DNA of 64,000 bases, from contig OZ316892.1 in assembly GCA_973895155.1 (NCBI GenBank), positions 24,056,001-24,120,000 of the forward strand, read 5' to 3'. The stretch's first letter is position 1. The number at the start of each line of letters is the position of its first letter. The translations under genes were made by a program, and so were the position numbers. The stretch comes from Marsupella aquatica. Taxonomy: Eukaryota; Marchantiophyta. The notes below the pieces were generated by a model. It searched no databases, was not told the origin of the DNA, and saw only the letters and a program-made list of their open reading frames with translations. This document shows positions 1 to 12,469 of this stretch, in pieces.

Positions 1-234
1 AGTAAGCCCGCTCTTCTCTTTCGATCCCTGTAACCAATGGCTTTTCTTAATAACTTTGCAGTTTTACCCATGATGACACTTTCTATTGAAGTTCATTCCT
101 AACGTGATCTTGCTCAAGTCGTTTATTCCTGGTCTCAGAGATCTTTTGGCGGATGCTTATCTTAGCATGTATCAGTACACCTGCTGTCAGAGTATTAGTT
201 TAAGAGTCTGCTGTTCGTGTGCTTAATTTTGCAG

Positions 235-1913
235 GTATGTCGGCAGTTTAATGACGCTTTGCTCAGATCGAAGAGGAGAGCAGTTAGAGCACACCTTCAT
301 TGATGGGTAGGTGTTTCCAGTTGAGTCGATCCGGCACTTGGTAGCTGGCCATGTTGGGACTGGGTTTTAAACACATGACACCAAAGAGATGTATATCCAT
401 CTGTTAAGGTGGAGTATGGTTTTCACGATATGTTGTGTTTGATGAAACAGGCAACGAGTGATGCTGAAGTATAAACTTCCTCTGCGTGAAGTTGTGATTG
501 ATTTCTATAACGAATTGAAGAGCATCACATCTGGCTATGCTTCATTTGACTATGAGGAATCAGGGTACTCTCTTGATCTATTTCGTTATTGCATTCATTC
601 ACAACAGTGTGCTTTGCTGCCATATCCATACCTTCGCTGTCTGTCAGTTCAGCTGACTGAAATATTCTGATGAGTGCAAGACATTACTTGGAACATGTTT
701 GTATTGATGGATGGCCCATTCGATGACAGGTATGATAAGTCAGATCTGGTTAAACTGGACCTCATGCTGAATGGTGAATCTGTGGACGCCCTGGCAACCA
801 TTGTACATCGCTCCAAGTCTCAGCGAGTTGGTCGTGAACTCTGTGAGAAGCTCAAGAAAGTTCTGGACAGGTTCGTCTTTTCAAATTTCGTGAACACTTG
901 CCTATTTATCGGAAGATCTCAGTTACACTCTGTTTGTACGTTTTAGTAGTAGTATTCAAAACATTTAATTCCATTTTGTTATAAATACTTGCAGGCAATT
1001 GTTTGAAATTGCAATACAAGCAGCAATTGGCTCTAAAATTGTTGCACGTGAGAGGTAAAAAGGCTTTTTCAAACTTTTATAGATCATACTCCTTTTTCTT
1101 TAATGGTTCAACGTATGCGTATGTGCACTTAGAAGTAGATAAGAACTTTGTAGCGTTCGACTGGTTTCTAGTTCCACCAAAAGTACAAAAGACGTCAGCC
1201 AAACCAATGAAATATAGAAAGATATGTAGCAAAATTTTATGTCCAAATCCAACTTTTCAATGCTTATCAGGGTTTCGCATAAAAAATCCTCACCTTGTAT
1301 TGAATAATGAGGGTCAATCTAATCGAAGTATTGGAAGATGAAAAACTCAAAAATCTATGTCCAATTTCAACTTGATGTCATCGGGCTTTCGTAGTAAATT
1401 CTCCAGCAACATAATATGATAAATTTCAGTTTTTTTAAATATTATTATCATCAATAATTAGCTCTGATAAAACCAATGATCTCTAAAAATGGTTTTCATG
1501 AAGTCTGGGGATTTCTTGTAATGAGTTTCTCAAGTTTGTACCGAATTGGACTTTTAAATTGGGACAGAGGGAGCAATAAGTTGTTGTGAATGTTCAGATT
1601 CTAAAAATTCCCCGTGCTTTAGTCCTCAATTCTTGTACTTAACCTTGTGGGGTTGTTAAAATGCTGTTTCCAGTAATCGAATTGAAGAGTGAACCTCGTG
1701 AACATCTGCTGTATCCCCCTCTGACGCTGTTTGGATATCTTTTGCAGTCTATCTGCCATGCGAAAGAATGTGTTGGCAAAGTGTTATGGAGGAGATGTCT
1801 CACGCAAGCGTAAGCTGCTGGAAAAGCAAAAGGAAGGAAAAAGAAGGATGAAGCGAGTGGGAAATGTCGACATTCCTCAAGAGGCCTTTCACACGTTATT
1901 GAAGAATTCGTAG
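235..1913 (+). CDS. GUF1: Translation factor GUF1 (mitochondrial EF4/LepA), C-terminal exons, partial
   Basis: This is the 3' part of a LepA/EF4-family GTPase, which acts on mitochondrial ribosomes and is credited with back-translocation or rescue of stalled elongation. I read five coding exons at 235-306, 451-564, 730-870, 995-1054 and 1748-1913; every junction is GT-AG and phase 2, and together they give about 184 C-terminal residues. Family motifs in order are [101 protein letters not shown] and [12 protein letters not shown]. The ending and the [16 protein letters not shown] stretch fit the mitochondrial plant form better than plastid LepA. The GTP-binding domain lies before the window; base 1 appears to be the last base of an exon followed by a donor at 2-7. 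The stop is TAG at 1911-1913. Confidence 0.93.
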
Positions 1914-4088
1914 ACTGTGTCCATCGTAGGTTTATTATATGGTTGGGAGCTGGAAGCGCAAGTTGTGCAGAATATTCAAGTTGGTATCTTTGTACCTCAA
2001 TTTTATGTTTCCAGGTCCAGAAGATTGGAAGGTTCGGAGGGTATGTGATCATGGGGATGAACTGTGTCATCGCATAGTTGGTCGTTGGTGCACTGCTTCA
2101 GTAGGCTTCCACTGTACCTTCAAGTCAAGCCCATTAACAGACAACATCGGTCTCCTGGTTAGTAACTGCTTGCGTACCATCATGAATCAATCACCTTTGA
2201 AGTAGCTTTACGATTAGAGAAGAGGTAGCCTTGTGAATAGGTTTGTCCAAATTCAGCTCGGCTAAATTTTGTCCTGCCTGTGGATCGTAGGGTTTAGTTG
2301 TACCATCAGCTTAGTTGTACCATCACCTGAGAGCGTCTATAAGATTTGAAGGGTCGGGTAGAGTACTTTGAGAACATGAAAAGAATTTGAAATAGTGAGG
2401 TCTCCTGGAAGATCTGATCGAAGTATTTTGGTTTGCAGATGAACTCGATCAGCAACTTCGAGTGTAAGACCCTTTAGTTTGTCCTTGGCATTGGTTTGTT
2501 CACAATGTGTCCTTCATGAAAATTGGTAGTTTCCATTGTAAGTTTCTTTTGGTTTGGTTATTCTTTGGGGCCAATTTGGCAGTGCTACAACTCATGCCAC
2601 CTGTGATGTAACTCTAGACGGAAGCCAAGACCACTGTAGGTGCAGTCCACTGTCTAGAAAATGCTAACTAAGAGCATGATATATGGCACAAATCCACACA
2701 GCAACCCGACAGCTACAATAGCTAGTTTGTGTCTTTCAAGCCCCATTTAGAGTCTCGAAGTCTCTATTCTACTCATAAAGAAATGGAATGGCGGAGTGCT
2801 TAGTCAGTTCGGTCTAGTATCACAGTTCTACTACTTACATTACAAAGACTCATAGTCTGGTTTCAGGTTGCATTTTCCTACGGGAATTGGATTATTATTT
2901 GCAGGTATATTCACTATGACAACAATCCCACTTTGAAACCTGGACCTCCACTTGTCTCTAAGGATTCCAACCCAATGCGAGGAAGTACATATCCAATCCG
3001 AAACCAATCAAAGGTAATTTTAGCAAAACTTCGCTGACTAACACGAAGCAAACTATTTTGTGCCTGCGATGGCAAAGTGTTAGCTTGGACTCGAAAGGGA
3101 ACTTCTGTATTCAAAACCAACAGATGTTAAAACAAATTCAGCAAACAAGTTCACCAGGCCCTGCTCCCCACTTCTTAACACAATTATCTACAATCCTTCC
3201 TTTGAAAGATAAAATCTGGGTGATGAACAAGGATCCGCGGCCTATGATCCCTATGTGTGCAATGGCAAAATTCAGGATCTACCTGCCTATGATCCCTACA
3301 CGTCCGATGAAGGCCAATCCATATCCCAGTAAACAGCGGATCCAGTATCCACGAGTCTATGATCCTTGAACGTCCAATGGCAACCTCTGACCGAGAAGGC
3401 CATCCCATGTCTCAATGGACAGCGGAGGTTGGCGAGCAGAAAGCCATGGCAAACATGGGCACGGCAACTTCAACAGGAAAAAACCATGAGCCTTAGGACG
3501 GTCCGGAAAGTCATTTCCTCGACACTGGCGACTCACCAGTATCCGATAAATAGCACGGCCACTTCGGCCACAGGGTTGGTAACTGGATAGTGAAAGATTC
3601 TGTGAGACCAAATCAGATCAAATTTTCCAATTACCGTTCATTAAATAAGGGTTACAAATTGAGGATAAAGACAGATTTTGGGTGAGACCAAAACTCAAAA
3701 ATTTACCAATAAAATTCAATGGAATACAGACCCGAAGCCCCCCATTTGGAAAACCTTCACACTGCTATAACTACAAGTCCGAGCTAGATTAACCAATCTT
3801 GTTAATTCTCCAGGAGCCACTTATTCCATGATAGAGCAATGAGACCTTTCAAACATACAATGAGTAATCCTAAGTACTATCCACAACCATTCAGAATTGC
3901 CCTGTCAAGGAGCTGAAAGTAGGCAAACCACTGTAGGTACTTAAGTCATACCAGGACCACTTTTTTACAAGTGAGGCGTTTTCAGTGGAGCGCAAGAATG
4001 CAAAGAGACTTAAGCGGGAACATACTGTCCTACAACGAGAGGTGCTGCGCTTTGTCCCACGACAAGTTCAATCATAAATTCCGATGAT
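1914..4088. other. Convergent intergenic region between GUF1 and AKR2, with possible exon-like scraps
   Basis: The 3' ends of GUF1 (+) and AKR2 (-) face each other here. No gene is recognised. The 88-codon open frame at 1939-2205 follows the GUF1 stop directly and has no family signature, so it is probably 3' UTR. The segment 2905-3013 is bounded by acceptor-like and donor-like sites and is open in one frame, but I cannot assign it to a protein. A short degenerate repeat lies at 3240-3430 and is listed separately. Polyadenylation sites for both genes must lie here but I could not fix them. Confidence 0.5.
3240..3430 (+). repeat. Three degenerate copies of a short repeat (AYDPY unit)
   Basis: A unit beginning GCCTATGATCC recurs at about 3240, 3291 and 3355. 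In one frame the first two copies read AYDPY with nearby acidic and Gln-rich residues, and copies two and three share the following CGTCC, CAATGG/AATCC and AACAGCGG/GACAGCGG landmarks. The frame is open only from a TAA just upstream to a TAA after copy two. It may be decayed coding sequence or simple tandem duplication; no start codon is evident. Confidence 0.45.
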
Positions 4089-7000
4089 TTACAGGTACAC
4101 TTCCTTCTCCAAAAGCTTTAGAACTTCAGCCTGGTTGTTGAGCTTTGCAACATCAATGGGTGTCTTCCCATCCAAATTTCTTAGAGTCCTGCAAGGTTCC
4201 AGACAATTTATTTGTATGTTAGTCGCCATACTTGACCAGCAACTTCAACCCAGGAAATATGATCTAAAAGATTAAGACAAGGGATACGATAGCGAACGGC
4301 ATTTCAGAAAATTATCTGGCTCCTCTCCTAATCAGATTCTTCTCCTAATCAGATTCTTCTCCTAATATTACGGTCACAGTAATAAAGCTTCTCAGAAGGG
4401 CAAGACGTACACAGCAGCCCCATTCTTGAGCAACAGCTCCACACACTCTTTTCGCCCATAGCCTGCAGCGTAATGCAATGCGGTGTTGTTGTTCTTGTCG
4501 AGAGCATCCACAGTTGCTCCAGAATCGAGAAGAACTTCAACGCATTTAGTCTGGAATGCACAAAAGCAAGGCATGTCATCAAAACCCAGACGGAAGACAA
4601 GGTTGATTATTCATGAGAATGGGACAGAGCATTCCAATCAAATGCAGGAAAACAGTTTTCATACCTCGCCATAGCCTGATGCAAAATGTAAGGCTGTGCG
4701 GCCTTCCGGGTCTTTCTCATCCTTATCCGCACCTTCTTGAAGGAGTATCTTAAGGGCCTAGAACAGACAGAGGAGAGGCTACAGTTAAACGACCGTTTCC
4801 CAATTATAGATCTCGCAGGCCTTACCAAGCGTAACAGCACAGTTGCATTCACGGAGACAAGAATGGATCCTCGCCAGGAGTTGTTGTAAGATTCAAATTA
4901 GCAAGTAAACAATTTCGATCAGTTCGTACATATCAGGAATAGATTGTACCTCAGTGTCACCGGTGCTGGCAGTGAGGTGAACTGTAAGGTCTTCCTCATC
5001 CTCTTCGGCACCCTCTTCCTCGTCCTCTTCTTGTGCAGTTTCACCGGCAAGACTCTCTTCGCTACCAGGGACTCCAACGCCCATAGCTCGCCCCAACTTG
5101 CTTAGAACGACGGGATCATTCCAGTACCTGAGTGTGATATTATCAACGGTCATTTTTCAAGGGCCTAGAATAATCTTCTATGCAAACTCGGGGTCATTAA
5201 AGAACAGGTGAGTATAGAGTTACCATCACCATAACTCACGAATCACATTAACAATTAATAATCCAGGGAAGTTTTTCAAGAGTAGTGCTTCCATCCAACG
5301 CTAAGTCCTGCATATGACTACAATTGCACGGTTGCTGAATTCTGACATGAACCGAACGAGTTCTGGCAGAAAGTATGTAAAACCCCCTCACTTCATCATA
5401 GCTGCAGGGCCTCCGGTCTCGATCTCTTCCAATACAGGCTTCAGAGCGGGATCTTCTCGCACTTGGGCCATACGTTGTTCTAGCTGTTGCTTATGTGCAG
5501 GATTTGAAAGATTCTGTAACATTCCAGACATGGCTGGATCCTGCAATGCATTCAAGTACATTGTCACGGGACTGTCCTCATAACTTTGATCTAATTCATC
5601 CTTCCCTAAAGAAGAACGATACTTACTGGTGATAATGCAGTATACATCACATTAATTTGAAAAGCCAAAGTAGACTGATATCAACATTATGAACAACAAA
5701 CTTCTAGACTCCCCTTGTTTGAAATAATTGATGGCCGCCCTTAGCAATATTGAAAGACAAAAGAGGCAGGGATTAGTGCCCATTTGACTACGGTACCACA
5801 GAACAGCACCGGCATGATTGTCATCGATTGATGTTAGGAGTCTTTAAGAAGATAGAAGGCTGACCTGCATCAGGGCATTGCCAAGACGCTCAGCCATGTT
5901 CATGAACTGGGGGTTCTGCATAACTTGCTGCATGGCATTGATGTATTGATTTGTATCCAACTGTGGAACTCCGTCATTCCCTACATTCTGCACACTTCGC
6001 TGCAGCTGTTGTGCCATTTGATTGAACGCTGGGTCCTTCGCTATCTGCTCAGCCATCTCTTTGATGCTCGGGTCCTGCAAAAGAACAACGTCAAGCAGCA
6101 AAACCAGTCAACAACCTCATGCTAGATGAATCCATGGGGTAATTGCATTACTTGATAGGAAGTCAATCAACACACTGCAGCTCATTCCTTATGAATAGTT
6201 TACAGGCTAAAACACTAGCTGCTACCAACAGATTTCATCGCCATACGATTTTCGCTCACGGTGGAATCCTCTCAAAAGGCTACGGCCAAAAAACCTTTAC
6301 TGTTTGAATGCAAGCGACAAATCATTCACACTGCTGCCGGAGATGCTATAATTTGCCTGATACTGTCTGATAAGACAAAGGTAATGGAGTAACAGCCTTA
6401 CATTCAAGAGGCCAGTCATTGCGGAGAGATCGAAAGCATTCGGGATCCCAGCCTCCTCCGTACCCTCTGCACCGGGGGTTGGTGCAGCGACAGGGGCAGC
6501 AGTCTCCTCTGCAGCCTTGGTCTCATCTGCTTTCACTGCACAATCATAGATTGAAAAATTGAAAAATTAAAAAACTGAGCAACAGCTTGAAAAGGACTCA
6601 TACACTTGAATCAGGACCACGGGAACAGACTGTAATCACTTCCGCCACAGGACGTTGCAAAGATATATTGAAGCAGACATCGACCATAGATACGCATCCG
6701 AGGAACAAATCCGCGCAACAATCGAACACTTTCATATCACGAAGCCAATATATACCGACAAGGCCATTTCGGCCCAGGAAAAACGAAATCATCATGCCCA
6801 GGCGAAGCTCATTTTCGAAGGACGTAATTTAGAAAAAGGAAAAATCCAGGAGAAAACAGGACATCTAGTTCTATCTCAACAACGAGCAAGATATGCCGTC
6901 CGTTCCAACAATTTCCATGTGGACTGATGTAGAGTTCGCTGCAGAAATGAACAAAGGGATTTTCAAGTCATTCAGGAAAACTCCGGAATGCCACGTATTA

Positions 7001-7876
7001 CGCCAAAGGACGAATTCAGCATACGACCGACGTGCTCACAAAGGCTCTGCAGAAATTCTAATCTCCAGCATTAAAAAAAACTCGCCTGTTAATAAAACCG
7101 TCAGACATCGCTTTCCCGTTCTCACAAAAATCCAGATCCCTCGAGACACCAGAATTTAAACCCTAGCACCAAATGATGTCTTCGGCAAGCGCTCTGCGAC
7201 TCTCTCCATATCATCCAAGCAGCACCAATATAGACAGCAAATTCATGCATCCGTTTACTTCACACCGCAAACTAGACTATCAAGAGACCATCCAAGAATG
7301 TCTTCATGAAACCAGTACACCGCAACAAATCCTCCTCCCACCGCATCCTTACATGCGACTCTAAAGTCCTCCCCCACCTCTAGCGAAACCAAGGCGCGCC
7401 ATGCTCTGCCATGGCCTCTCTTCCGACGATTTTCTCAGACCCTTTCCACAACACGCAACCCCAAAAAGCAGTACACGGCGGTCCCATCCATGTCCGCCCC
7501 ACGCAAAACTGGGACTGCAACTCTTCCCAGAGACAAACTTCCCTCAACCACTAATAACATAAAATAACCCAAAGCACCCTAATGCATAATATCCATCCCC
7601 GAGAGGCAGTGCCGCAGTATCAGACACAAAAACTCCCCTCGTAACTCTCCTCCACCACAAACTTCCTTCCACTATCATCTAATAAAGTAGAGCGAAACAC
7701 TCTAATCCATCATATGCAATCAACCCGGTCAATCCAATCAACCAACAAACCCGACGCAGTCCCTTCGCATACATGCACACACTCACGCACACGAACAAAC
7801 GACGCGAGCGAAAAACGGCAGCGAAACCAACCCAACCCAAACCAAAACAACACGAACCTGGAGCAGCAGACGCCAT
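4089..7876 (-). CDS. AKR2: Ankyrin repeat-containing protein AKR2-like (chloroplast outer-envelope targeting chaperone)
   Basis: AKR2 is a cytosolic chaperone that binds signal-anchored and tail-anchored outer-envelope proteins and hands them to plastids. Eight coding exons read, in gene order, 7858-7876, 6402-6535, 5865-6074, 5392-5540, 4950-5127, 4665-4757, 4411-4550 and 4089-4188. They total 1,023 nt with all phases agreeing, giving 340 aa, about the family length of 342. A variable, Ala/Thr-rich N-terminus leads to STI1-type segments ([20 protein letters not shown] near residue 52; [27 protein letters not shown]), then [12 protein letters not shown] (172-183) and a Glu/Asp-rich linker. 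Four ankyrin repeats fill residues about 219-340 ([40 protein letters not shown]). The start ATG sits in a GCAGCGATGGCG context. It ends LLEKEVYL and stops at 4089-4091. Confidence 0.95.
6536..7857 (-). other. Long first coding intron of AKR2
   Basis: This 1.3-kb intron separates a 19-nt first coding exon (MASAAP plus one base) from the second exon, which starts with an acceptor ending GTGCAG. The donor is GTTCGTG. Joining them yields the codon G|TG and the reading [17 protein letters not shown], which resembles AKR2 N-termini. A frame open across 6598-6795 lies inside it and has no family similarity. Long introns next to the start codon often carry expression-enhancing signals in plants; that role is inference here. 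Confidence 0.75.
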
Positions 7877-8140
7877 CGCTGCAGCAGCAGAACGTCTTCG
7901 CGTCAATCCTCCTCCTCTCTCCGCCCCTCGCTTGCACTCGCGATCAACTCACTGTCTCCGTCGCTTCGTCTCTCCGTCTCTCCGCGTGTGAAGCAATCTC
8001 TCCAGCAATACTCTCTCGTCTCTCGTTCTCTCGTCTCTCTCGTCGCTCTGGTCTGTCTAGTCTCTCTCTCGCGCTTCCTATCTCCGCCCACAGTTCCTTT
8101 CTATCCGTCTCTCTGCTCTATCTTCCGCACTAAGTAACGA
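7877..8140 (-). promoter_or_regulatory. GA-rich leader/promoter-proximal region of AKR2
   Basis: Immediately upstream of the AKR2 start the + strand is strongly CT-rich (runs of TCTCTCGTCTCTC around 7975-8060), so the gene strand is GA-rich. Such stretches are common in plant 5' leaders and core promoters (GAGA-type elements). I see no convincing TATA box and cannot place the transcription start. Confidence 0.45.
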
Positions 8141-8245
8141 CGATTTGATGACTCTTCGCCCTTCCAATCCAAACCTGCTTGGCTCCCTTTGCTTTCTTTC
8201 GCTCCTTCGCCTTTCCCTGCCTTTCCCTGCCTTTCCTGCCGCTTT

Positions 8246-8365
8246 TGCTGCACAGCACTCACACCAGACCAGACCAAGACCAGACCAGAGCAGAGCAGAG
8301 CAGAGAGACCAGAGCAGAGCAGAGCCTATTGCACGGCAGAGCAGAGCCGAGCAGAGGCGTTTGTT
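8246..8365. repeat. Pentanucleotide low-complexity tract (ACCAG / GAGCA)
   Basis: The stretch consists of runs of ACCAG-type and then AGAGC-type five-base units, interrupted by a few different bases. It marks the proximal edge of the repeat zone upstream of AKR2. It keeps three frames open by chance; the resulting 60-90 codon reading frames are not genes. Confidence 0.8.
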
Positions 8366-8376
8366 GCTGCCAAAGC

Positions 8377-10995
8377 GTGACTCCAGGTACTAACGGACGG
8401 AATGACGAGCTGATAGACGGAATGTATATTGTACAAGGGGAGTGACTGGACGGAATGATTACCTTGTACGCACGGTAAAAAACATTTTCTGGTTTTTTGG
8501 GTTTTGCTAGGGTGGTGAATGTGACCTTGTGTGAGGACGAAGATGCTGAGAATATTACTTATCTAAAAACAAGGCAGGTGTGACTCTGGGTACTAATGGA
8601 TGGAATGACCAACTAATCGACGGAATGTTTGTTGTACAAGGGGAGTGATTGGACGGAATGATTACCTTGAACGCACTGTAATTTTTTCCAGGTTTTTTTT
8701 TTTTGGGTTTTGCAGGGTGGTGAATATGACCTTGTGACTGGACGGAATGATTACCTTGAACGTCTAGTAATTTTTTTCAGGTCTTTTGGGGGGTTTTGCT
8801 AGGTTGGTGAATGTGACCTCACCTTGTGTGAAAGAGAAGATACTAAGAATATTATGTATCTAAAAACAAGGCGTGACTCCAGGTACTAAGGGACTGAATG
8901 ACCAACTAATAGGCAGAATGTTTGTCGTACAAGGTGAGTGACTGGAGGGAATGATGACCTTGAAGGTAAAGCAATTTTCACGGTTTTTTTTTTGTTGTTG
9001 CTAGGGTGGTGAATGTGACCATGTGAAAAGGAGAAGAATGCCTCATATTTGCTCCTTAGCCTTTGTTTCAGCCAATGCGAGACAAACAATGAGGTACCAA
9101 TGGACAGAATGACTTCATGGACAAAATGATGGACGGAATGTTTATTGTATAGGGTGAGCGACTGGATGGAAATATGACCTTTAAGGTAAATTTATTTATT
9201 GGTCTTTTCTTTTTTGTGAGGGTGGAAAATGTGACTTGTGTGAAGGAGAAGATGCTGAGAATATCACTTATATTTAAACATTTGACATTAATTTGGGACC
9301 ATTAGATCTAATTTGCCATTAGATGTGAAGGAGCTAACTCGGGGGTCTCACTATATGGATGCCTCCCCATCACCTGTGATGTTTTTAGGCCTCGGACCCC
9401 CTAAAATGTAAGAAAAAAATATTTTCAACCCCTATAAAGTTAAAATATTATTGAAATATTCCAAAATTTGGTTATAAGGACCCTAATGTTCTTACAAGTC
9501 TCAAAATTTGATTTAAAAGGCCCTATTGTTCTTCTCAGAAAATTCTTGTCTTCCCTTTGAACCAATAAAATGACCCTATACTTCGTCGCACGTGATGTGT
9601 CATTTTTGTGGAAGTGAAACCCCCAAGGAGCTAACCCAGATTAATTTCTAAAACCCACAATAAAAAACAATGGCATTGTGATAAATAGAAAAAAATCAGT
9701 GGCAATGTACGTATTATGCCAAAACATTCAGTGACAATGTACAATTTATGCCAAAAAAGTGTGGTAATGTAGTAAATTCCAGTATCTGATTTTCTTTGAT
9801 TGATTTCTGATCATAAGATCTCCCTGGATTCTAAGGATGACTGTCAGATTCTGGCTAATCGGGTCTATGGCTTTTATTCAGTGAGGTGGAATTTGATGTA
9901 TTTTTGCCACCAAAAAATAATGACATTCTGATGACTCCTTGCCCTTCCAATCCAAACCTGGTGCTCCCTTTGATCCATTTGGTCCTTTTGCGTTCTCTGC
10001 TACCAATGCGCATGGCTCAGGTACCAACGGACAGAATGACTTCACAGACAAACTGATAGTAAGACAGAATTTTTGCTGTACGCTTTGAGTGACTGGATGG
10101 AATGAAGACCTTGCAGGAGGCCTGAAGGTAACGTAATTTTTTGGTTTTATCTTTTATGCTAGGGCGGTGAATGTGAATTTGTGTGAAGGTGAAGATGATA
10201 TTCTTTATCTAATGTTCCTAGATTAAGGATGACCGTTGGATTCTGGCTAATGGGGTTTGTGGCTAAGACTGTTTAGTGAGATAAATTTTGATTTCCGCCA
10301 TGCAAAACTAATAACAATATGATGACTATTTTCCCTCATATTTTTCCTTCCAATCCAAGCCGTTTGCTCCCTTTGATCCATTTGCTCCTTTGCCTTTGCT
10401 GCTACCAGTACCCGTGACTCGAGGTACCAACAGACCAGATGACTTCACGGACAAACTGATAGAGTTTCATCAGTCATAATAGTCAACCTGAGAGATGAGC
10501 TGTTTGTTTTCCATGGTGAATGACTGGATGGAATCATGACCTTCAAAATCAGATTCTGGCTAAAGGGGTCTTTGGCTAGGTGGGAAGTTGCTATTAGTAC
10601 ACAAATGTTTTTGTCCTCTCTCATATTGTTGGGGAACAGTTAGCCACAGGTTTAAATAATTATCACCTAGACAATTAGGCATCCAACCGGTTATTGCAAC
10701 AACCCAATGCCTGGTTTTTTATGGCAAAGCCAGACTTTTCAGTGAGGGTGTAATTTGGCTAGATTTTGCCACTTAAAAATGGACTATTCAATGACTCTTT
10801 GCACTTTCAATCCAAACCTACTGCTCCCTTTGATCCCTTTGCTCCTTTGCATGTGTTGTGCCTTTGCTGCCACTTTTGCTGCTAATGCTAATGCATGACT
10901 CAAGGTACCAACTGACATAATGATTTCACAGATGTACCGACAGGGTGTTAGTCCAAACAGAAAGAATAATCATTAGATGTAGTGAATGAATGGAC
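8377..10995 (+). repeat. Diverged dispersed/tandem repeat family with GGACGGAATGA-type core
   Basis: A unit of roughly 200 bp recurs near 8377, 8579, 8729 (partial), 8871, 9085, 10010, 10413 and 10895. Each starts with GTGACTC.AGGTAC.AA and a GGACRGAATGAC box, then a second box near TAGACGGAATGT, then TGTACAAGG.GAGTGACTGGACGGAATGA, then a T-rich run and GGTGGTGAATGTGACC.TGTGTGAAGGAGAAGATGCTGAGAAT. The first four copies are close to head-to-tail; later ones lie 400-900 bp apart and are more diverged. No open reading frame, terminal repeat or target duplication was found. No gene is seen between the copies. Confidence 0.75.
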
Positions 10996-11080
10996 AGAAT
11001 GTTGGCTTTGAGGGGTCAACTAGCAAAACCATATGTTACTATGTCAACCCCAAAATTTTAAAAAATTACTGAATTACAAC

Positions 11081-11384
11081 CATCTTACTTTAAAAGGGCC
11101 AAGTGAAATCTACTTTTAAGAGCCTAGGTCTAGAGTGAAACCTCTAGACCGTAACTCTATGGTCATCATGTGCATGGGAAAAACTCATGACATGACTATG
11201 ATGTATGTCAACTGGTACATGCAAGTATTTTACATCTTACTATAAAAGCGCCAACTGAAGTCTACTTTTAAGAGCCTAGGTCTAGAGTGAAGCCTCTAGA
11301 CCGTAACTCTATGGTCATCATGTGCATGGGAAAAACTCATGACATGACTATGATGTATGTCAACTAGTAGCTGCGAGTATTTTC
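11081..11384. repeat. 152-bp tandem duplication, two copies
   Basis: Copy one runs from 11081 to 11232 and copy two from 11233 to about 11384. They share long identical stretches, including AGAGCCTAGGTCTAGAGTGA and GTCATCATGTGCATGGGAAA, with only scattered substitutions. The near-identity implies a recent duplication compared with the surrounding decayed repeats. No coding potential is seen. Confidence 0.9.
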
Positions 11385-11399
11385 CATTCAAAAAATATG

Positions 11400-12460
11400 G
11401 GCATTATGGCCCCACCATAACATATGTGCATAGAAGATGGATGTGCATACAAAAAGAGTGATGTGCACATAAAGGAGAATGGTATATTATATATGACTAT
11501 TAAAATGATGAATTTTTATCATTTCATTAACCTTCAAAGAATATGAATAGAGAATATATTTTGATAATATTTTTATTGTCCTCTCCGCTATTCATGTTCA
11601 AAGAACGGGTAGTCGGGGCTAGTACAGACAGAATATTGGTTCTATGCATGTGGTGAATGTGTAGGATAACCCCTGGCCTGAAATCATTAATGGGATGTAA
11701 GCCTTGAGGGCGAGAGGGTTACAGCCATGGCTCAGAACAGGCCATGTGTTAGCAAGCGTACCCCAACTCTTTACCACATACAATTCTGAAATTTTGAAAG
11801 ACTTGGCAAGGCTGGCTAGGGATAATCAAACTTGGAACCCTGGCCAGGCTGGGAAGGGGTTATGGCTAGAGACCAAGAAAAAGGAGGGGGTACAAATGGA
11901 TGGAATGATAACTTGAGGGATGAAATGATGGAACATTGCTTCTATGACGAATCGTTGGAACCATTTTTTACTATGTCACTTGCAAAATTGAAGGCATGTG
12001 TAGACTTATATGCACCGTTAGATCTTGCATTATTTGATCTTAGCCATCAGATTTTGGTGAATAATTGTGAACAGACGGATGGATGAATTTTTGAAAGGTG
12101 AAATTTTCATGGAAATGAAAAAAACCATGAGTTGAGTCAATTAGCTAGTTAGATGGTGTACGCATCAACAAAATCAGGACTTGTTGGTGGCAAGAGTTCA
12201 CTAAATCCACATCTCTAAAAAATGTTTGCCAATTTTGGCAAAAAATGGCTAGCTTTTTTGGTCTCCCACTAGCCAGTTTCCGACCTAGCAACAGACCCCG
12301 TTAGCCAGAATTCAAGGGTCATCCTCAAATGTAGAGGGATAACTATGTAAAAAATTAATCTATGAAAACTAAATAAATAATTTTCCTAGAATCAAAAAGA
12401 AATAAAGAATCTTCCCAACATCTTGTGTTTCCCAGCTACAATTGCCAAAGTGAAAAAAAC
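11400..12460. other. Gene-free stretch
   Basis: No gene is supported. A degenerate relative of the GGACGGAATGA motif lies near 11896. Short open frames at 11704-12086 lack any family signal. The sequence is AT-rich in its first and last parts. Confidence 0.5.
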
Positions 12461-12469
12461 CCTTAAAAC

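Noticed and set aside
235-1913. Plastid LepA as identity of the first gene
   Set aside because: [16 protein letters not shown] and the [10 protein letters not shown] ending fit the mitochondrial plant paralogue better; the transit peptide lies outside the window, so this rests on similarity.
1639-2205. 143-codon minus frame and 88-codon plus frame at the GUF1 3' end
   Set aside because: The first is antisense to the last GUF1 exon and the second follows its stop codon; neither has family support.
6598-6795. Minus-strand frame upstream of AKR2 exon 2 as the N-terminus
   Set aside because: No similarity to AKR2, and the exon at 7858-7876 supplies a start with correct phase and a good ATG context.
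8145-8445. Plus-strand 60-90 codon frames upstream of AKR2
   Set aside because: Created by five-base simple repeats; three overlapping frames are open equally.
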